Below the pieces are notes generated by a model that did no database searches, was not told the origin of the DNA, and saw nothing but the letters and a program-made list of their open reading frames with translations. Made by a program: the position numbers and the translations under genes. From Arthrobacter sp. B6 (GTDB taxonomy: Bacteria > Actinomycetota > Actinomycetes > Actinomycetales > Micrococcaceae), in NCBI RefSeq assembly GCF_001663775.1, contig NZ_KV467169.1:1249053-1313052 (forward strand): 64,000 nt of DNA. Direction: 5' to 3'. Position 1 is the first letter of the stretch. Each line of letters opens with the position of its first letter. Shown one piece after another: positions 59,807 to 64,000 of the stretch.

Positions 59807-61951
59807 TTACTCCCGTTTAGGGTTTTCGGACCCCAGGGCAAGTCGCAGCCGGACCAGCAGGTCGGAGCGGTTCTCGGCGCCGAGCCGGCGTCGCATCCGG
59901 GCTATGTGGTGCTCCGCAGTCCTCGGGGAGATGTAAATTGCCTCCCCGATTTCGCGGTAGGTCTTGCCTTCAAGCACCAGCCTTGCCACTTCTTTTTCAC
60001 GCTCGCTCAGTCCAGATCCGCTGTCAGGGGGCACCCCGTTGGCTTGCTCCGCGCCGGGATCATTGCGCTGTTCCGATGGCCCGGATGCTCCCGTTCCGGC
60101 TGAACCTCCCTGCGGATGAAGGTCGCGGGCGCAGGACAAGAGCCGCAACATGTCCTTGCGTTCGTCGGCCCGGGCTGCGGCATGCCCGGCGAGCCGCGCA
60201 CCTTCCCAAGGCATCCCGACGGCGTTCAGGCCCCGTGCGGCCGCTTCCACGTCTGGTGCGCGGAACTTTCCGGCGAGGACCGTGACCCAGGCTTTGCCGG
60301 CAGCAGCCAGGACCCAGGCGAGGTGGCTGTGGTCTGCAGCCCGTGCCAGGGCGGTGGCGTGGGGTGCCAGGTCCGCCGGGCTCTCGTTCAGCAGCGCCGC
60401 CTGGACTCCGGCCCAGTGCAGCGGCACCGCCCACAGCGGCGGGTCGCCAAGTTCGTGCAGCAACGTCCACGCTTCGTCCAGGTAGTGCGAGACCCGCCGG
60501 GTCTCCCGCAGCCGTGCGGCCGTGATCATCAGCTCGCCCCACGGCAGCAGGCTGTACAGGTCCACGGACGTGTGCAGCATGGCCTCCCGTGCACGCTCCC
60601 ATGCCAGGACCAGGTCGTGGACTTCGCCGCTCCTGCGTGCGAGGCCAACTTCCAGTGCCGAGCACAGGAATTCGTCCCGCGGGACCAGTGGCCAGTGGTT
60701 GGCTTTTGAAGCTTCGTTGATGGCCAGCCGGGCGTCCTCCGGGTTGTCCTGTTGCATGGCAGACCAGGCCTGGAGCAGGAAGAGTCTCGGCTTGGCCGCA
60801 TCGCCGCCCTGGCCGGCCGCGATGGCGGCCCGCACGATGGTCTCAGCAACGTGCGGTTCCCCGCTGTGCAGGGCAGCCAGCGCAGCGAGTGCGCCGGGTG
60901 TGTCAGGCAGCGGGATGGATGCCCCGGATGCGTTCAGCATGTCGGAAGCGTGAATCAGGATGGGGAGTCCCTGGTGTGGGTCCCCGGCCAGCGATTCCAG
61001 GACACCCTTGGCCGTCTGGGCCTGCGCCACGGCCAAGAGTGTGGGTGACGCCGGAGACGAGCCGCTGGGGAACATGGACTCGGCTCCGGCGCGGTTGCCG
61101 CAGCCGAGCATGGCTACGGCAGCGGCCGGCGCGGACGGTCCCACCTTTGATGCGCCCAGCCAGCTGTAGACGTCCGCACTGCGGGCAAGCATCCCCCGCT
61201 GTGCCCACACAGCCGCGGAAACGTCCACTGCAAGCCGGAGGTCTGGCGGATCAGGACTCACCAGCAGGCCGTCGATGATGCGGTCTGCGGTATCCAGGTC
61301 CCCCGTTGCCGACGCGGCATGGGCACGGCGCGCCGCCGTGGACAGCTCGTCGGCGCCAGCCAGCAGTGCCTCGTCATACAGCTGGGCGGCCAGGCCCGGA
61401 TGGTGCTCGAGTGCCTTGTTCCCGGCCCTTTCCAGCTCAGCCGCCACCCGGTGGTCGGCGAGGCCGCCCCGGGCCAGTTCACGGGCAAAATCGCCCAACG
61501 GGCGGCCTTCGGCAACGAAGCATCCCACCAACTCGCGTTGCAGCGCGTGAATCCTGGCTGTGGGCGTCAAGGTGAGGAGGGCGTGCTGCGCGGTCCCTAC
61601 GACGGTCCCGTCCGCAAGCAGGAGCCCGGAAGCTTCCGCCTTCGCCACGATCGACTCGAGGCTCTCAACGTCGCCGCCGGTCATCCTCCGCTCCAGTTCG
61701 GCGGGCAGGGGGCCGGGCAGCGTAAAGCCGACAGATAGTGCCAGCAGGAGTTCCCGAACTGCGGCGTTTTCACCGCGAAGCTGCTGCGCCATGTACTGAG
61801 GGCTGCCGGGGGCCAGCAGTTCCGGTTCCGGCCGGGAGGGTGGCGTGCGCCGTTGTGCCGGTTCTGTCAGGTCGTGGCCGGAGAAATGCTGCGTTTCGCG
61901 TCCTTGGCCGTAGAGGAACTCGTGTGATGACGGCTGATGGTAATGTGCCAT
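59807..61951 (-). CDS. LuxR-type regulator with large helical N-terminus, no P-loop seen
   Basis: 714 residues. The C-terminal 68 residues (647-714) are a LuxR/GerE helix-turn-helix: LSEREKEVARLVLEGKTYREIGEAIYISPRTAEHHIARMRRRLG. The rest is Ala/Leu-rich and probably TPR-like. It resembles the C-terminal part of LAL/MalT regulators, but no GxxxxGK(S/T) or Walker B was found, so it appears to lack the ATPase domain. It starts 2 nt after the Hsp70-like gene stop and ends at the iniB promoter, consistent with a role as local activator responding to the Hsp70 partner. Confidence 0.78.
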   Translation of the reverse strand: MAHYHQPSSHEFLYGQGRETQHFSGHDLTEPAQRRTPPSRPEPELLAPGSPQYMAQQLRGENAAVRELLLALSVGFTLPGPLPAELERRMTGGDVESLESIVAKAEASGLLLADGTVVGTAQHALLTLTPTARIHALQRELVGCFVAEGRPLGDFARELARGGLADHRVAAELERAGNKALEHHPGLAAQLYDEALLAGADELSTAARRAHAASATGDLDTADRIIDGLLVSPDPPDLRLAVDVSAAVWAQRGMLARSADVYSWLGASKVGPSAPAAAVAMLGCGNRAGAESMFPSGSSPASPTLLAVAQAQTAKGVLESLAGDPHQGLPILIHASDMLNASGASIPLPDTPGALAALAALHSGEPHVAETIVRAAIAAGQGGDAAKPRLFLLQAWSAMQQDNPEDARLAINEASKANHWPLVPRDEFLCSALEVGLARRSGEVHDLVLAWERAREAMLHTSVDLYSLLPWGELMITAARLRETRRVSHYLDEAWTLLHELGDPPLWAVPLHWAGVQAALLNESPADLAPHATALARAADHSHLAWVLAAAGKAWVTVLAGKFRAPDVEAAARGLNAVGMPWEGARLAGHAAARADERKDMLRLLSCARDLHPQGGSAGTGASGPSEQRNDPGAEQANGVPPDSGSGLSEREKEVARLVLEGKTYREIGEAIYISPRTAEHHIARMRRRLGAENRSDLLVRLRLALGSENPKRE

Positions 61952-61953
61952 GC

Positions 61954-64000
61954 TCAGACCGCCGGCTCGGTGGTGATCGGGCCAGCAGTTTCCGCGGCAG
62001 TTGGGTCAGGGGCAGGCGTCGTTGGCTCAGGTTCCGGGGCCGGCGGTGTCGGGTCCGGCGCTGGGGTCGTGGGGTCCGGCGCAGGCGTCGTGGGGTCCGG
62101 GGCCGGGATTGTGGGGTCCGGGGCCGGCGTTGTCGGATCCGGCGCTGGGGTCGTGGGGTCCGGCGCAGGGGTTGTCGGATTCGGTTCCGGCGCAGGCGGG
62201 TCAGTCGGCGGAATCGTGGGATCCGGAGTCGTCGTACCCGGAGCGGTTGTCGGCGTTCCGGTGGGCGTTCCCGTGGGCGTCCCCGTGCCCCCGCTCGCCT
62301 GCGTGGGGTCGGACGTTGCTCCGCCCGTTCCGCCCGCGGTGGTTCCGGCCGCGGCGACACCTGATCCGCCGTCGGCTGGCGGCGACGCCGATGCGCTGGC
62401 CGAAGGCTTGCTGGTGGGCGACGCCACTGCCTCGAGGCCCTTGGTGCTTGCGGCTGGGTCCGTCTTCTTCTTGGCGCTGGCCTCTATGCCCTTAACCGGT
62501 TCCTGGCTTCCGCCGGCGGCTCCGGCTTGGGAACCGCCGCCCTGGGGAGCACTGCCCTGCGCTGAAGTGCCGGGGTCCTTGGCTGCCCCGCCGGAGTCCT
62601 TGGCGGCCTCCTGCGGCGCGAACATTGCGGTCAGGCTGCCCAGCCCTTCGGGACTTTGTGCAGCGCTGGCCGTGAGGACCGTAAACAGGGCCGCCGCGGC
62701 AGCCACAGCCGTAAGCCGCACCGTGGGGCTTGGACTATGCCGCCCAACCTTGGCGCCCGGTTCATGTGCCCGCGCGTGCGCGGCCGCATGGCCCCTGGCA
62801 CCGACGCCAGCGGCGCCGGTGCCAGTCAGCGAGCCAAACGCTGCGCCGGATTTCCGGGACCAGCTGGCACGGCGGCTGTCACCGTGTGGCTCAAGGCTTG
62901 TTGGGGCTGAATTCGGAGCAGGATCCATGGCAGCAACCGCGGCGGCCACTCCTTCGCTGACCCCGACGGCGGTGTTGGTCGCCTCAGGAAGTACAGGGAC
63001 CGCTGCAGCCGCTTCCACAGCCGGCCGGGCACGCACTGCTGCCACGGCTGCGCCCAGGCATATGGAGGATTTCGGGTCAGCGTCCACGGCTATGGGGCGG
63101 TCCAGCTGTTCAGAAATTAGCTGCGCCACCAGCGGAATACGCGAGGATCCGCCGATCAGGAGCACCGCGGTGAGGCGGTCCGGCTCAAGGCCGAGTTCGT
63201 CGAGGGAACGTTCCAGGGCGTCCACCGTTTCACGGACGGGTTCCTCGATCAGCGCCTCAAGCTCGGAGCGGACCAGCCGCACCTGCTGGTGGATGCCGGG
63301 AAGGAACACCGAAATGCTGGCCTCGCTGTCGGCGGAGAGCGCTTCCTTGGCTTCCACGCACTCACGCCGGAGCCGTGCCAGCGCCGCCAGGGCGGCGGGA
63401 TCATCAGGGTCAAGGGATGCGAACGCTTCTCCGGTGTGCGCCGCGACGTGGCGGAGGACCGCTGCGTCGAAGTCAGCGCCGCCCAGGCCTTCGATCCCTT
63501 CCGGCCGGCCCAGGAACTCAAAGCGGCCGGCGTCGGCCTTCCTCAGGATGGCCGTGTCAAAGGTGCCCCCGCCCAGGTCGTAGACGGCGATGGTGCTGCC
63601 GTCCTCCACCCTCACTTGGGAGGCGTAGTAGAGGGCTGCCGCTTCCGGCTCGGTGATCAGGATGACATCGTGAAGCCCCCTGGCGGCGAGGGCTTCCTGG
63701 ATAACGGCGGTACGGTGACCGCCCCAGGCTGCCGGGTGCGAGAGGATGATCTGCGACGGCGGCTCGCCTTCGCGTTCCGCGGCCCGGTCAACCACCCAGC
63801 CGGCCATGGTGGCGAAGACTTCCTCCGCCGGCAGGGACAGAGTGCCCACGGCGATCGGGACGTTGTCTCCGATCCGGCGTTTGAATTCCCTGACCACCCG
63901 CTCCGGGGAGTCGAGGCCGCGGCGTTCCGCAGCTTCCCCCACCAGGATGGGGCCTTCCTCCGGATAGTAGACCACGGAGGGCACCGACGTTCCGCGGAGC
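61954..64000 (-). CDS. Hsp70-like protein with transmembrane helix and Pro-Thr tail, N-terminus cut off
   Basis: The frame is open to the window edge and begins LRGTSVPSVVYYPEEGPILVG, an internal Hsp70 position; GTG 63984 is therefore not the real start, and the first ~30 residues (phosphate 1 loop) are outside. YDLGGGTFDTAIL is the phosphate 2 motif and LLIGGSSRIPLV the adenosine motif. After the ATPase domain there is no typical substrate-binding domain. Instead there is a polar linker, one hydrophobic helix (TVRLTAVAAAAALFTVLTAS) and a disordered tail ending in about seven TTPAPDP repeats. The tail is thus probably outside the cell. Confidence 0.82.
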   Translation of the reverse strand, partial: LRGTSVPSVVYYPEEGPILVGEAAERRGLDSPERVVREFKRRIGDNVPIAVGTLSLPAEEVFATMAGWVVDRAAEREGEPPSQIILSHPAAWGGHRTAVIQEALAARGLHDVILITEPEAAALYYASQVRVEDGSTIAVYDLGGGTFDTAILRKADAGRFEFLGRPEGIEGLGGADFDAAVLRHVAAHTGEAFASLDPDDPAALAALARLRRECVEAKEALSADSEASISVFLPGIHQQVRLVRSELEALIEEPVRETVDALERSLDELGLEPDRLTAVLLIGGSSRIPLVAQLISEQLDRPIAVDADPKSSICLGAAVAAVRARPAVEAAAAVPVLPEATNTAVGVSEGVAAAVAAMDPAPNSAPTSLEPHGDSRRASWSRKSGAAFGSLTGTGAAGVGARGHAAAHARAHEPGAKVGRHSPSPTVRLTAVAAAAALFTVLTASAAQSPEGLGSLTAMFAPQEAAKDSGGAAKDPGTSAQGSAPQGGGSQAGAAGGSQEPVKGIEASAKKKTDPAASTKGLEAVASPTSKPSASASASPPADGGSGVAAAGTTAGGTGGATSDPTQASGGTGTPTGTPTGTPTTAPGTTTPDPTIPPTDPPAPEPNPTTPAPDPTTPAPDPTTPAPDPTIPAPDPTTPAPDPTTPAPDPTPPAPEPEPTTPAPDPTAAETAGPITTEPAV

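Noticed and set aside
1..64000. tRNA or rRNA genes
   Set aside because: No cloverleaf with a TTC-type T-loop and acceptor stem, and no rRNA-like segment, was noticed in the intergenic regions. A covariance-model scan would be decisive.

Overview
The window is high-GC actinobacterial DNA. The gene content suggests Micrococcales, most likely the Arthrobacter/Pseudarthrobacter group: menaquinone genes beside DUF4229, a CsbD-like stress protein, DUF6480, an LAxTG (sortase-E type) surface protease, an Ini-type dynamin locus, and many start codons placed 6-7 nt after a TAnnnT -10 box. This assignment is inferred from gene content, not from a database search.

Layout. 1-920: the broken end of an IS3-family element. 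922-8600: oligopeptidase B, then a two-gene unit of a duplicated Ala/Asn-rich secretable-type protein and a PqqD/M50 membrane metalloprotease, a START-like protein and a type II sulfide:quinone oxidoreductase-like flavoprotein. 8700-13830: ackA and pta, separated by an oppositely transcribed zinc-starvation operon (Zur-type box, CobW-like protein lacking a P-loop, zinc-independent ribosomal protein L36). 14050-30450: phenylacetate and beta-oxidation genes (paaI, paaK, a TetR-family PaaR candidate, paaZ, a second thioesterase, 3-hydroxyacyl-CoA dehydrogenase, enoyl-CoA hydratase, thiolase). They lie in separate transcription units, but four related 22-bp palindromes in front of them tie them together as one regulon. 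Interspersed are an HtrA lipoprotein, VOC protein, GT87-like membrane protein, wall-anchored S1 protease, tyrosine phosphatase, GDSL esterase, GNAT acetyltransferase and DUF6480 protein. 30560-34910: pentapeptide-repeat protein, START-like protein, CsbD, DNA polymerase IV and an amino acid permease. 35100-38360: assimilatory nitrite reductase (unknown gene-nirB-nirD). 38650-43360: ABC-F ATPase and an Mn-type ABC importer. 43500-49320: CPBP protease and a sugar-importer operon ending in a heparinase-like enzyme. 49550-53520: menB, menE and menA with flanking genes. 53580-64000: two small membrane proteins, then the Ini locus on the minus strand: Hsp70-like protein, LuxR-type regulator, IniB-like repeat protein and two dynamin-like GTPases.

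Two candidate systems stand out. The first is the Hsp70/LuxR/IniB/IniA/IniC locus: a membrane-anchored Hsp70-like protein with a Pro-Thr tail and a P-loop-less LuxR regulator precede an IniB protein with eight DSFN/Q repeats and two dynamins. TAGGGG motifs lie in the iniB promoter and a strong hairpin follows iniB. The second is the duplicated-repeat protein with the PqqD/M50 protease, which looks like a peptide-maturation pair.

Several non-coding patterns recur. Family B is four copies of a 66-bp palindrome with a compensatory change in the arms. Family A is a ~119-bp inverted-repeat element at gene ends. A 32-bp-period repeat lies upstream of two genes. An AAGCATG-centred palindrome is shared by two promoters.
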